The notes under the pieces are model-generated. The model ran no database searches, had not been told where the DNA came from, and was given only the letters and a program-made list of their open reading frames with translations. From positions 4,712,001 to 4,776,000 of the forward strand of contig NZ_JANADK010000001.1 in assembly GCF_024199795.1 (NCBI RefSeq): a stretch of 64,000 nucleotides of DNA, in the 5' to 3' direction. Source of the DNA: Bradyrhizobium sp. CCGB01. GTDB lineage: Bacteria; Pseudomonadota; Alphaproteobacteria; Rhizobiales; Xanthobacteraceae. The translations under genes and the position numbers were made by a program. Positions 49,195-58,333 of this stretch are shown here, in pieces. Numbering within the stretch: position 1 is the first letter of the stretch; each line of letters opens with the position of its first letter.

Positions 49195-49710
49195 TCAATA
49201 GCGGCCGCCGCTGCCCTTTTGCTGCGTGATCCAGTCCGACAATGTTTTCGGTGCCGATCTCGCAGTCCGGCCCGGTGATGCCTTCGCGTTGTCGCGGACG
49301 CCTTTCGTCTGACGGGTGCGCGGCGCTTCCGTTGCGTTGACGCGCTTCGTGGCAGCCGTCGATGCCTCTGCGGCTTCCTTCTCGAGGCGCAACTGTTTCA
49401 ATCGCGCCATCTTGAGGCGCTCTGCTTCGACTTCAGGGCGTTCGGCGAGCTGCGGCTTGTGTTGCGCAAGCTCGGCCGGGACCAGGACACCGATAATGGT
49501 CGTCTCGCCGAGCGCCTTGCAGGCTTCGAGCCGATGCAGTCCCTCGACCAGAACGAGGCGGTCTCCGTCGAGCCGAACGGAAATGGGGGCCTGTTGTCCG
49601 ATGTCCAGAATACTTTCCGCGATCTCCCCGACGATCTCGGGCTTGATAGCTTTCTTCTGCTTCGTGGGAACGAAGATCTTCTCGATCGGGAAGCTTTCCG
49701 GTTTGGGCAT
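49195..49710 (-). CDS. ParB-like N-terminal (ParB/Srx fold) domain protein
   Basis: A 171-residue protein with a ParB-type domain in its first 90 residues (IEKIFVPTKQKKAIKPEIVGEIAESILDIGQQAPISVRLDGDRLVLVEGLHRLEACKALGE). The VEGLHRLEA box matches the nucleotide-binding arginine loop of ParB-family CTPase/nuclease folds. There is no ParB helix-turn-helix or dimer domain. The basic C-terminus (KLKQLRLEKE... KTLSDWITQQKG) may bind nucleic acid. It stands alone, without parA or parS, between direct repeats. Confidence 0.78.
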   Translation of the reverse strand: MPKPESFPIEKIFVPTKQKKAIKPEIVGEIAESILDIGQQAPISVRLDGDRLVLVEGLHRLEACKALGETTIIGVLVPAELAQHKPQLAERPEVEAERLKMARLKQLRLEKEAAEASTAATKRVNATEAPRTRQTKGVRDNAKASPGRTARSAPKTLSDWITQQKGSGGRY

Positions 49711-49864
49711 AACTCGACTCCGCTTCTACCGGGCCCGTCGGAACCCATGCCGGTGGTGGGGGGAGTTTAGGGGGGAAGGGCTCGACCGCAAAGGCAATTT
49801 CGATGGCACGGTACCGATGGGCATCGAAGCGCAGATCGACAGGACGGAGGGAGTGAATTTGGTG

Positions 49865-49879
49865 CTGTCACCGTAATCC
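49865..49879. repeat. Direct repeat flanking the ParB-like gene, right copy
   Basis: Second copy of CTGTCACCGTAATCC, about 155 bases before the ParB-like start and 28 bases from the end of the HEPN gene. Confidence 0.6.
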
Positions 49880-49906
49880 TAAGGGGGGAAGTTCAGGCGA
49901 CAAACA

Positions 49907-50644
49907 TCATTCAGTGATGGCGTCTTCGGTCGCCTTCGGTAACATCGAGCGAAGCACCGCGTAGCCTTCCCTGAACGTTCGCTCGCCTGGTGCGAGCGAT
50001 TTATAACGCGGTGGCGGCTCTGAAGGCAGGGTGAACTGAAAGGGTTTCACGTCAGGCCTCCGACCGTTGTGAAAAGCTTCCCACAGACCTTCATGCACGG
50101 AGTGAAGAAATCCGAAAAGCGACTTCAATTCCTCGATATTCGTCTTGGCAAACATCGAGCTGACTTCCGCTATGTCAGCGGTGGCCTTGTGGGCAAACAC
50201 CTTGTGACGAATGTCACGATATCTGTCTTCGTAGATGCGCCGGCGTACATCAATTTGCTTGCGAAGGCGTTTCACGTCATCAGCTGAGAGTGCGTGTTTG
50301 CCGACGACGTATTGAGCAGCCTCCGCGGCCGTGATCTGCGATGCTTCTTTTCGGGTTTGCAAGGCCTTAAGGGAGAAGATCGAAAGATCTCGGGCGACCA
50401 CACCCATGAGCCTGTCAATGTTATGCTTCGAGTCTTGATCGAAGATCCGTCCCAGCGTCACAAACGTAGCTACCAGCATCGAGTGATGAGCTGTGATCCA
50501 GAACAGCGCGTTCTCATTCAACTTGCGGAGAATATCAGGATCGCCCGCCGCAGAGGAGCGTACGGAGAGGTAGGAGAAGAAGAACTGTTGGGCAGATTCC
50601 TCCTCCTTACGAAAAATCTCAAGCTCAGTTTCGAACTCCGTCAT
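49907..50644 (-). CDS. HEPN (AbiU2-like) protein, putative RNase toxin
   Basis: A 245-residue helical protein. The pattern ALFWITAHHSMLVATFVTLGRIFDQDSKHNIDRLM, then RYRDIRHKVFAHKATAD, fits the AbiU2-type HEPN fold. R146-H147-x4-H152 is the HEPN catalytic motif (R-x4-6-H), which in active members cleaves RNA. ATG 50644 with GAGGG upstream is preferred over an ATG at 50686 that would overlap the previous gene by 32 bases. It lies 10 bases after the DUF4238 gene on the same strand. GC content here is near 50 percent, well below the surroundings. A phage-defence or stress role is inferred, not shown. Confidence 0.72.
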   Translation of the reverse strand: MTEFETELEIFRKEEESAQQFFFSYLSVRSSAAGDPDILRKLNENALFWITAHHSMLVATFVTLGRIFDQDSKHNIDRLMGVVARDLSIFSLKALQTRKEASQITAAEAAQYVVGKHALSADDVKRLRKQIDVRRRIYEDRYRDIRHKVFAHKATADIAEVSSMFAKTNIEELKSLFGFLHSVHEGLWEAFHNGRRPDVKPFQFTLPSEPPPRYKSLAPGERTFREGYAVLRSMLPKATEDAITE

Positions 50645-50654
50645 CCCTATGCCC

Positions 50655-51746
50655 TCAAGTTTTGGCCTCGGGGCCTTGCGGGTCATAGGGAATGGGCTCT
50701 ACCGGCATTTCGTATAAATAGGCGGCGATGAAATTGTCTTGTCGTCGTAGTCCTGCGGGATATTCAGGAAGATTGGTTGGGAAGATTATGGGAGGTAACC
50801 ACGCTTCCTTTAAGCCTTCGAAGTACCAGTCGAAATCTTGAGGCTCCATCTTTTCGCTTATTCCCTTGACTAGGGCGCTCACGAACCGGTGCCACATAAA
50901 TTCATGAATCACAGCGTGCGAGCCGGTAATGAAGCCGAGGTGCGCTGGTTCGAGTGGAGGAATTGGCGAGTCACCCTGCGGATATAGGTACTTACGCACG
51001 CTGTCACAGGTGTCGCCAAAAATGAAGCGCTTGGCGTTGTGACCGATGGCTTGATTGAAAGTCTCTCGGTGTGAGGCGTCGAGATGAACCGAACCGAGTA
51101 GGGGAAGCCAGCCACCATCACGAAAAGTAGCAACCAGACGGCTCGTTTTCGGAGTGATGTGCAGGACGTGATTTCTATCGAGGGGTACGTAAATTCCAGC
51201 CAGTGGACCGACTGGCATAAAGCCCCAATCGTTCAGCAGCAGCGGTTCGCCTTTTTCGAACGAAACGATTTTCCATTCGGCGACCATGATAGGCGCGAGC
51301 AACCGTTGGATTTCCATAACCCGGGCATAATTGGTGTTGTCTGGTCGATCGGCGAAGTGCGGTTCTTCAAAACCCAGTGAATGCAATCGCGCTGGGAAGC
51401 GTTCATCGAAGTCCGGACCGCGAACCAGCAAGCAGGTAACGAATGGAACGAGCACGCGAGCCCATTCTAGAGCGGATATCGATCCGTCAATCATTTGCTC
51501 GATCCCGATGGCGAGCTTGGCTTCGTAGTCCGCCCAGATATCGTCAATCAATGAGGGATTATGAGAGTTGTCTTGTAGAGTATAGATGTTCTTTAGGATG
51601 CCGAGATCGGATGCCGACGCAGTGATACATTTCTGAGAAGTTCGATCACCTTGGGAGAGCTTGCGCGTCCGTCGAGGGATCGCGTCTTCAGCGGAAAACA
51701 AAGAAATGTAAGTAGCCGGCAAGTAATGTTGTCTCGACCCAGCCAT
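50655..51746 (-). CDS. DUF4238-domain protein, partner of the HEPN gene
   Basis: A 363-residue protein of the DUF4238 type. Its start GSRQHYLPATYISLFS matches the family's xQHYxPxxYLxxF opening, and the body has ALEWARVLVPFVTCLLVRGPDF, a polar centre and the ending GSHAVIHEFMWHRFVSALVKG. No catalytic motif is established for the family. ATG 51746 with AGGGAG is preferred to a TTG at 51767. It is first in a two-gene unit with the HEPN gene and is separated from nrdJ by a strong terminator, so it has its own promoter. Codon and base use are less GC-rich than its neighbours, suggesting horizontal transfer. Confidence 0.75.
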   Translation of the reverse strand: MAGSRQHYLPATYISLFSAEDAIPRRTRKLSQGDRTSQKCITASASDLGILKNIYTLQDNSHNPSLIDDIWADYEAKLAIGIEQMIDGSISALEWARVLVPFVTCLLVRGPDFDERFPARLHSLGFEEPHFADRPDNTNYARVMEIQRLLAPIMVAEWKIVSFEKGEPLLLNDWGFMPVGPLAGIYVPLDRNHVLHITPKTSRLVATFRDGGWLPLLGSVHLDASHRETFNQAIGHNAKRFIFGDTCDSVRKYLYPQGDSPIPPLEPAHLGFITGSHAVIHEFMWHRFVSALVKGISEKMEPQDFDWYFEGLKEAWLPPIIFPTNLPEYPAGLRRQDNFIAAYLYEMPVEPIPYDPQGPEAKT

Positions 51747-51885
51747 CGGAAGCTCCCTGTCACTCAACGGCAGCAGCGTGATTGTCTCGAACCATGCTGC
51801 TACGGGACAAGCAATAGGTTCCGAAACTCGCTAGCAAGGATCTATCATGGTAGTCTAGTAGCTACTCGCTTTGGTTGTAAACGCG

Positions 51886-51911
51886 AAAGGGCGGCCGTTC
51901 GGCCGCCCTTT
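51886..51911. terminator. Strong bidirectional terminator between nrdJ and the DUF4238 gene
   Basis: AAAGGGCGGCC and GGCCGCCCTTT form a perfect 11-base stem with loop GTTC. On the minus strand it follows nrdJ and is trailed by T-rich sequence; on the plus strand it is trailed by TGTATCTTT. Confidence 0.9.
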
Positions 51912-51963
51912 GTATCTTTCCGGTCGAGCCCGGGCGTAATGATCGTTGTGACGATCTATCCCC

Positions 51964-54900
51964 TCACGAACACCCCGTCGTGCTGCCGCAAGTATCGCAC
52001 TTCATGCACGTGCCATTCCGCACCAGCGTGAAGTTGCCGCACTCGCTGCACATCTCGCCCTCGTAGCCCTTGGCCTTGGCTTCCGCGCGGCGCTCGGCCT
52101 TGGTGGGGACGAGCGTTTGTGCGGTGCTGCCGGCCTTGCTCCACTGGAGGGCTTCGAGCTTCTCCGTCGGGGAGAGGTCGTGGCTGGCTTCCTGCTTCAG
52201 GGCGACGGCGCCTTCGATGGCATCGCCGGCGCGGGCCGAGGTGCCGTGGGAGGCCAGCGCCGTGACCTTGTTGCCGCCGGTCGGGGCACTGTCGTTGCCC
52301 GGGGCGATCGCGGCGGAGCCGCCGCGCATCACGACGAGGTTATCGGTGCGGGAGCGGGTGAGGCCGCGCGAGACCAGCTTGGTCGCGTGCTGGGTCTCAT
52401 CCGGCTCCTTGCCTTCCTCGACGCCCTTGCCGAGCGCGTCGAAATTCGACTCGGTCGGATCGACATGGGCGAGATCGAAGCGCGACATGTAGCTCACCGC
52501 GAGTTCGCGGAAGACGTAGTCGAGGATCGAGGTCGCGTACTTGATGCTGTCGTTGCCCTGCACGGGGCCCGCCGGCTCGAAGCGGGTGAAGGTGAAGGCG
52601 TCGACATATTCGTCGAGCGGCACGCCGTACTGCAGACCCAGCGACACCGCGATGGCGAAGTTGTTGATGAAGGAGCGGAGCGCCGCGCCTTCCTTGTGCA
52701 TGTCGATGAAGATCTCGCCGAGCCGGCCGTCGTCATATTCGCCGGTGCGAAGATAGACCTTGTGGCCGCCGACGACCGCCTTCTGGGTGTAGCCCTTGCG
52801 GCGATCCGGCATCTTCTCGCGCTCGCGCATCACGATGATGCGCTCGACCAGCTTCTCGACGATCTTTTCCGAGACCTGGGTCGCACGCGCCGCCATCGGC
52901 TTCTCGTAGAGGGCCTCGACCGCATCGTCTTCGTCCTCATCGTCGCTGATGAGCTGCGAGTTGAGCGGCTGGGAGAGCTTGGAGCCGTCGCGATAGAGCG
53001 CGTTGGCTTTCAATGCGAGTTTCCACGACAGCATGTAGGCGGACTTGCAGTCCTCCACCGTGGCGTCGTTTGGCATGTTGATGGTCTTGGAGATCGCACC
53101 CGAGATGAAGGGCTGCGCCGCCGCCATCATGCGGATGTGGCTCTCGACCGACAAATAGCGCTTGCCGATCTTGCCGCAGGGATTGGCGCAGTCGAACACC
53201 GAATAGTGCTCGGCCTTGAGGTGCGGGGCACCTTCCACCGTCATCGCGCCGCAGATGTGGACGTTGGCCGCCTCGATCTCGCGCTTGGTGAAGCCGACGG
53301 CCTGGAGCAGGTCGAAGCCGGGGGCCGCGATCGCTTCGGCGCCGATGCCGAGCTGGTCGCGGATGAAGTCTTCGCCAAAGGTCCACTTGTTGAAGGCGAA
53401 CTTGATGTCGAAGGCGGTCGGCAGGGCCTTTTCGACCTTGGCGATGGCTTCGTCGGTAAAGCCCTTGGCCTTCAGCGTCGAGGCGTTGATGCCCGGCGCG
53501 TTGGAGAGCGAGCCATGGCCGACGGCGTAGGCTTCGATCTCCGCGATCTCGCTCTCGCGATAGCCGAGCGCACGCAGCGCGGAGGGCACCGCACGGTTGA
53601 TGATCTTGAAGTAGCCGCCGCCGGCGAGCTTCTTGAACTTCACGAGCGCGAAGTCGGGCTCGATGCCGGTGGTGTCGCAATCCATCACGAGGCCGATCGT
53701 GCCGGTCGGCGCGATCACCGTGGTCTGGGCGTTGCGATAGCCGTGCTTCTCGCCGAGCTCGAGCGCCGCATCCCAGGCCGCCTGGGCACGGGTGACGAGG
53801 TCAGCCTGCGGGCAGGAGACGAGGTCCATCGGCACCGGGTTGACGGAGAGTGCCTCGTAGCCGGAGGCCTCGCCATGCGCGGCGCGGCGGTGGTTGCGGA
53901 TCACGCGCAGCATGTGCGCGGCGTTCTTCTTGTAGCCGGGGAAGGTGCCGAGTTCAGCCGCCATTTCCGCGGAGGTCTTGTAGGTGATGCCGGTCATCAC
54001 GGCGGTCAGCGCGCCGCAGAGCGCGCGGCCTTCCTTGGAGTCGTACGACAGACCCATGGTCATCAGCAGGCCGCCGATATTGGCGTAGCCGAGGCCGAGC
54101 GTGCGGAACTCGTAGGAGAGCTCGGCGATCGCGCGCGAGGGGAACTGCGCCATCATGACGGAGATTTCGAGCACGATGGTCCAGAGCTGGCAGAGGTGCT
54201 CGTAGCCCGCGACGTCGAACTGCTTGGTGGTGGTGTTGTAGAAGGTGAGCAGGTTCGCGGACGCCAGGTTACAGGCCGTGTCGTCCAGGAACATGTATTC
54301 CGAGCACGGATTGGACGCGCGGATGTCGCCGGACGCCTTGCAGGTGTGCCAGTCGTTCATGGTGGTGTTGAAGTGCAGGCCCGGGTCGGCCGACGCCCAG
54401 GCGGCGTAGCCGATCTTCTCCCAGAGGTCGCGCGCCTTCAGCGTCTTGGTGATCTTCTTCGTGGTGCGGCCCACGAGATTCCAGTCGCCGTCGGTCTCGA
54501 CGGCGCGCAGGAAGTCGTCCTTCAGCGAGACCGAGTTGTTGGAGTTCTGGCCTGATACCGTGAGGTAGGCTTCCGAATCCCAGTCGGTGTCGTAGGTGTC
54601 GAACTGGATGTCCTTGTAGCCTTGCTTGGCGAACTGGATGACGCGCTTGATGTAATTGTCGGGCACGAGGCTGCGGCGCGCGAGCTTGATCTCGCGGCGG
54701 AGCGCCGGGTTCTTCTCGGGGTCGAAGCAATCGTCGCCCGAGCCTTCGCAGTTCACGCAGGCCTTCAGCACCAGCTTGAGGTGCTTCTGGTTGATCTTGG
54801 AGCCGGTGACGAGGGCGGCGACCTTCTGCTCCTCCTTCACCTTCCAGTCGATATAGGTCTCGATATCGGGGTGATCGGCGTCGACGACGACCATCTTGGC

Positions 54901-55731
54901 CGCGCGGCGCGTGGTGCCGCCCGACTTGATCGCGCCCGCCGCGCGGTCGCCGATCTTGAGGAAGCTCATCAGGCCGGACGAGCGGCCGCCGCCGGAGAGC
55001 TTTTCGCCTTCGCCGCGCAGGCGCGAGAAGTTGGAGCCCGTGCCGGAGCCGTACTTGAACAGGCGGGCTTCGCGGACCCAGAGGTCCATGATGCCGCCTT
55101 CGTTGACGAGGTCGTCACCGACGCCCTGGATGAAGCAGGCGTGCGGCTGCGGGTGCTCGTAGGCCGACTTGGACTTGGTCAGCTTGCCGGTGAAGGGGTC
55201 GACGTAATAATGGCCCTGGCCGGGGCCGTCGATGCCATAGGCCCAGTGCAGGCCGGTGTTGAACCATTGCGGCGAGTTCGGCGCGACCATTTGCATGGCG
55301 AGCATGTAGCGGAGCTCGTCATAGAAGGCCTGGGCGTCTTCGTCGGTGGAGAAGTAGCCACCCTTCCAGCCCCAATAGGTCCAGCAGCCGGCGAGGCGGT
55401 CGAACACCTGCTTGGACGAGAGCTCGCTGACATAGCGCTCCTTCTCGGGCAGGGCGGCGAGCGCGTCGGTGTCGGGCACGGAGCGCCACAGGAAGGAGGG
55501 AACGGATTCCTCCTCGACCTTCTTCAGGCGCGCGGCAACGCCGGCTTTGCGGAAATACTTCTGGGCGAGCACGTCGGAGGCGACCTGCGACCACTCGGTC
55601 GGGACCTCGACGCCGTCCAGTTTGAACACGACCGAGCCGTCGGGATTCCGGATCTCCGACGTGGTCTGCCGGAATTCGATTCCCGCGTAAGGTGACTGTC
55701 CCTGGGTGGTGTGCCGCCGCTCAATCCGCAT
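51964..55731 (-). CDS. nrdJ: Vitamin B12-dependent (class II) ribonucleotide reductase
   Basis: Makes deoxyribonucleotides using adenosylcobalamin, without needing oxygen. The 1255-residue chain is the expected length for alphaproteobacterial NrdJ. It has the early cysteine in [11 protein letters not shown], the radical-site NPCSE (with Asn, Cys and Glu of the catalytic loop) and the [10 protein letters not shown] region. Its C-terminal tail is cysteine-rich ([21 protein letters not shown]), likely a zinc site plus redox cysteines that re-reduce the active site. It is monocistronic with a long untranslated region upstream. Confidence 0.98.
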   Translation of the reverse strand: MRIERRHTTQGQSPYAGIEFRQTTSEIRNPDGSVVFKLDGVEVPTEWSQVASDVLAQKYFRKAGVAARLKKVEEESVPSFLWRSVPDTDALAALPEKERYVSELSSKQVFDRLAGCWTYWGWKGGYFSTDEDAQAFYDELRYMLAMQMVAPNSPQWFNTGLHWAYGIDGPGQGHYYVDPFTGKLTKSKSAYEHPQPHACFIQGVGDDLVNEGGIMDLWVREARLFKYGSGTGSNFSRLRGEGEKLSGGGRSSGLMSFLKIGDRAAGAIKSGGTTRRAAKMVVVDADHPDIETYIDWKVKEEQKVAALVTGSKINQKHLKLVLKACVNCEGSGDDCFDPEKNPALRREIKLARRSLVPDNYIKRVIQFAKQGYKDIQFDTYDTDWDSEAYLTVSGQNSNNSVSLKDDFLRAVETDGDWNLVGRTTKKITKTLKARDLWEKIGYAAWASADPGLHFNTTMNDWHTCKASGDIRASNPCSEYMFLDDTACNLASANLLTFYNTTTKQFDVAGYEHLCQLWTIVLEISVMMAQFPSRAIAELSYEFRTLGLGYANIGGLLMTMGLSYDSKEGRALCGALTAVMTGITYKTSAEMAAELGTFPGYKKNAAHMLRVIRNHRRAAHGEASGYEALSVNPVPMDLVSCPQADLVTRAQAAWDAALELGEKHGYRNAQTTVIAPTGTIGLVMDCDTTGIEPDFALVKFKKLAGGGYFKIINRAVPSALRALGYRESEIAEIEAYAVGHGSLSNAPGINASTLKAKGFTDEAIAKVEKALPTAFDIKFAFNKWTFGEDFIRDQLGIGAEAIAAPGFDLLQAVGFTKREIEAANVHICGAMTVEGAPHLKAEHYSVFDCANPCGKIGKRYLSVESHIRMMAAAQPFISGAISKTINMPNDATVEDCKSAYMLSWKLALKANALYRDGSKLSQPLNSQLISDDEDEDDAVEALYEKPMAARATQVSEKIVEKLVERIIVMREREKMPDRRKGYTQKAVVGGHKVYLRTGEYDDGRLGEIFIDMHKEGAALRSFINNFAIAVSLGLQYGVPLDEYVDAFTFTRFEPAGPVQGNDSIKYATSILDYVFRELAVSYMSRFDLAHVDPTESNFDALGKGVEEGKEPDETQHATKLVSRGLTRSRTDNLVVMRGGSAAIAPGNDSAPTGGNKVTALASHGTSARAGDAIEGAVALKQEASHDLSPTEKLEALQWSKAGSTAQTLVPTKAERRAEAKAKGYEGEMCSECGNFTLVRNGTCMKCDTCGSTTGCS

Positions 55732-56489
55732 GGTCTTGCCCCGTCCTATTTTTAGCCGGATCGCCTCCGCTGGGCGCCCGGATCGCTATTTCGTTTCGCG
55801 AGTCCCAAAGGCGTTTCCGCCCCTCAGGCTTCGCAGCTCAGCCGGTGGACCCGGCCCTTTTTCTCCCGGCGATGTCAGGTGCGTGCACCTTTCACCGTCC
55901 GGCATGTCCACACCCATCCGCCCCCAAGGGGATGTGCGCGACATGCGTTCAACGCCCCACAACGCCACTTCAACCAATTGCCATCCGAACCTGTTGCCGG
56001 CCCGTTCTGGCGCCCGAAAAGTCCGCTTCCACAGGGCAGACAAGCCCATATCCCGCGGCCTTTGGCTGGCTTGGCGGAGTGGCGATTTGCGAGGCCCTTT
56101 GGGGGAGTGCCGGCGGGACGCAAACTCACTCGCGCCGAACGGACCGAAAGCTAGGACTCTCCGTTGCGCCCGTCAAGAACTAGTGCGAGTTCCTGAATCA
56201 AATACTAAATATGGTGGATTGCGGGGGATAACAGGGGGCAAGCCCGCGCCTGTTGTTGAGCCAAGTATCAGTGAGTCCTCAGGGATTCCCAACCGAAAAA
56301 ATTTGCATCCGGTGGTGATGGGGCGCCTTCATCCCGCTGTTCACAGGGCAGGTATATTTTTAGGGACCGGGGTTGCGTGGGCGGGACTCACGTAGGGCTA
56401 CGGAAGGTGAGGGCAGGCATGCCCGCCGGGGTGGTGGTGGAGGCGGCGAATCCGCGCCAAGCTGACCCCGATTTTGCCGGATTGCCCAC
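55732..56489. other. Long noncoding region upstream of nrdJ
   Basis: About 757 bases between the divergent nrdJ and EamA genes. No frame gives a convincing protein. I looked on the minus strand for the cobalamin riboswitch B12 box and its conserved core and did not find them. A 16-base segment at 56202-56217 (ATACTAAATATGGTGG) matches 12 of 16 positions of the NrdR-box consensus, but a second box at the usual spacing was not seen. Short stems occur near 55760-55860 and may belong to a leader. Confidence 0.4.
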
Positions 56490-57386
56490 ATGCTTGATTC
56501 GACTCGCCGGGATGCGCGATCGCGCATCGCCCCGGCCGGCCTGATGTTCCTCGCGATCACCTCGATCGGCTGGGGTTTCAACTGGCCGGTGACCAAATTC
56601 CTGCTCTCCGAGCTGCCGCCGCTGACCCTGCGCGGGGTGACCGGCGTGCTCGGGGCGGCACTGCTCGCGGCGCTGGCGCTCGTCCGCCGGCAGAGCCTGC
56701 GGGTCGCCCCCGAGATCTGGCCGCGCCTGATCACCGCCGCCGTCCTCAACGTCACCGGCTGGATGGTGCTGATGGGCCTGGCGCTGCTCTGGCTGCCGGC
56801 CAGCGAGGCGGCGCTGATCGCCTACACCATGCCGGTCTGGGCCTCGATCATCGCCTGGCCGGTGCTGGGCGAGCGGCCGACCGTGCTGCGCACGCTGGGG
56901 CTGGTCATGGCCTTTGTCGGGCTCGCCTCGATCATGGGCGGCAATGGCATCGCCGCCAGCGCGGCAAAGCTGCCGGGCATCATCATGGCGCTGTGCGGCG
57001 CGCTCGGCTTCGCCGTCGGCACGGTGTTCTCGAAGAAGTACCCGATCCATCTGCCGCCGATCACGGCCGCGGCCTGGCAGATCGGGATCGGCTGCCTGCC
57101 GATCTCGATCATCGGCCTCCTGGTCGAGACCACGCATCTGTCGCTGGTGACGCCGGTCGGCTGGTGGCTGCTGGTCTATTCGACCGTTGTGCAGTTCTGC
57201 ATCGCCTATGTCAGCTGGTTCGCAGCCCTTGCGCGCCTGCCGGCATCAGTGGCCGCGATCGGGACGATGGCGGTGCCTGTCATCGGGGTGGTGGCCTCGG
57301 CGATCGCGCTGCACGAGCCGCTCGGCCCAGGCCAGATCGCCGCGCTGGTTTTCACGCTGGCGGCGGTGGTGCTGGCGACGCGCTAG
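56490..57386 (+). CDS. DMT-superfamily (EamA) transporter
   Basis: A 298-residue inner-membrane protein with ten predicted membrane segments in two EamA repeats (AGLMFLAITSIGWGFNWPVTKFLLSELPP and LPGIIMALCGALGFAVGTVFSKKY). It is similar in organisation to the protein at 40647, but the two sequences are not close. Substrate is unknown. It is divergent from nrdJ. Confidence 0.9.
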   Translation: MLDSTRRDARSRIAPAGLMFLAITSIGWGFNWPVTKFLLSELPPLTLRGVTGVLGAALLAALALVRRQSLRVAPEIWPRLITAAVLNVTGWMVLMGLALLWLPASEAALIAYTMPVWASIIAWPVLGERPTVLRTLGLVMAFVGLASIMGGNGIAASAAKLPGIIMALCGALGFAVGTVFSKKYPIHLPPITAAAWQIGIGCLPISIIGLLVETTHLSLVTPVGWWLLVYSTVVQFCIAYVSWFAALARLPASVAAIGTMAVPVIGVVASAIALHEPLGPGQIAALVFTLAAVVLATR

Positions 57387-57586
57387 GTCCTGACGATGCG
57401 AAGCAGCGCACCCCGCAAAGGCGCTATATAAAAAACCGACTGGTCGACTTGTTTTTATGACCGCGATCTGGTATCAGCCGGGCGTTCAGGTCCGATCGCG
57501 CGCACGTTTTCCAAGGCGAAGGGCAGGCTGCGGCTCGGCCCCGACGAGTACCGCGGCGGAGACAACCTCGCAGGAGCCAACTGGAC

Positions 57587-58333
57587 ATGGAAGCCGCTGT
57601 CGGACTGGATCGCACCGACTATGCGGTGTCGGCCAAGATTCTCATCGTCGAGGATGACCGGGACATCGCGCGCATGCTGGCTGATCTGTTCGCCGAGGCG
57701 AGTCTCGTTGCGTCAATCGCCCGATCGGGCGCGGAGATGGATCACTGCCTGCGGCGCGACGACTTCGATTTGATCGTCCTGGATGCGATGTTGCCGGGGG
57801 AGGACGGTTTCAGCATCTGCCGGCGGCTGCGGTCGACCGGAACGGTGCCAATCATGATGCTGACGGCGCTCAACGACGACATTGATCGCATCGTTGGCTT
57901 GGAGCTCGGTGCCGATGACTACGTCACCAAGCCGTTCAACTCACGCGAGCTCCTGGCGCGCATCAAGAGCCTCCTGCGCAGAGCCTCTTACAGCAGCCGC
58001 ATCGCCCGGCAGCCTGCCAACATGACCTTCGCGGGCTGGAAGGTCGATCCGGTGCAGCGCAAGCTTCACGACCCCGACGGTGTCGAGATCCCCATGACGA
58101 CGGCGGAGTTCGACATCCTGCTCGCCTTCTGCGCCAACCCAGGTCGGGTGATGAAGCGCGAAGAACTTCTTTCGCTGACGCACGCCGGCTCGGCGGGGCC
58201 ATTCCTGCGCAGCATCGACGTTCACGTCAGCCGCGTTCGTCAGAAGATCGAACCGAACGCGAGAGAGCCGACGCTGATCAGGACCATCCGCCTCGGCGGC
58301 TATCTCTTCACGCCGACCGTTGCGGCCGCTTGA
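57587..58333 (+). CDS. OmpR-family response regulator
   Basis: A 248-residue regulator. The receiver domain (about 17-130) has acidic pair EDD (22-24), phospho-acceptor Asp66 in LIVLDAMLPG, Thr in MMLTA and Lys in VTKPF. The C-terminal OmpR winged helix (about 148-245) includes FDILLAFCANPGRVMKREELLSL and SIDVHVSRVRQKIE, and ends IRTIRLGGYLFTP. It overlaps the start of the kinase gene by one base, so the two form a co-translated pair. The first 13 residues may not be translated if the GTG at about 57626 is used. Confidence 0.93.
   Translation: MEAAVGLDRTDYAVSAKILIVEDDRDIARMLADLFAEASLVASIARSGAEMDHCLRRDDFDLIVLDAMLPGEDGFSICRRLRSTGTVPIMMLTALNDDIDRIVGLELGADDYVTKPFNSRELLARIKSLLRRASYSSRIARQPANMTFAGWKVDPVQRKLHDPDGVEIPMTTAEFDILLAFCANPGRVMKREELLSLTHAGSAGPFLRSIDVHVSRVRQKIEPNAREPTLIRTIRLGGYLFTPTVAAA

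Noticed and set aside
52117..54555. 812-residue open frame antisense to nrdJ
   Set aside because: It is a shadow of nrdJ caused by GC-rich codon use; the nrdJ frame has clear family motifs and this frame has none.
55706..56395. 229-residue plus-strand open frame upstream of the EamA gene
   Set aside because: It has no ribosome site, no domain, and overlaps the divergent nrdJ leader; more likely noncoding.
55732..56489. Cobalamin riboswitch upstream of nrdJ
   Set aside because: A GCCACTCC-like segment on the minus strand was looked at, but the B12 box and the surrounding conserved core are missing.
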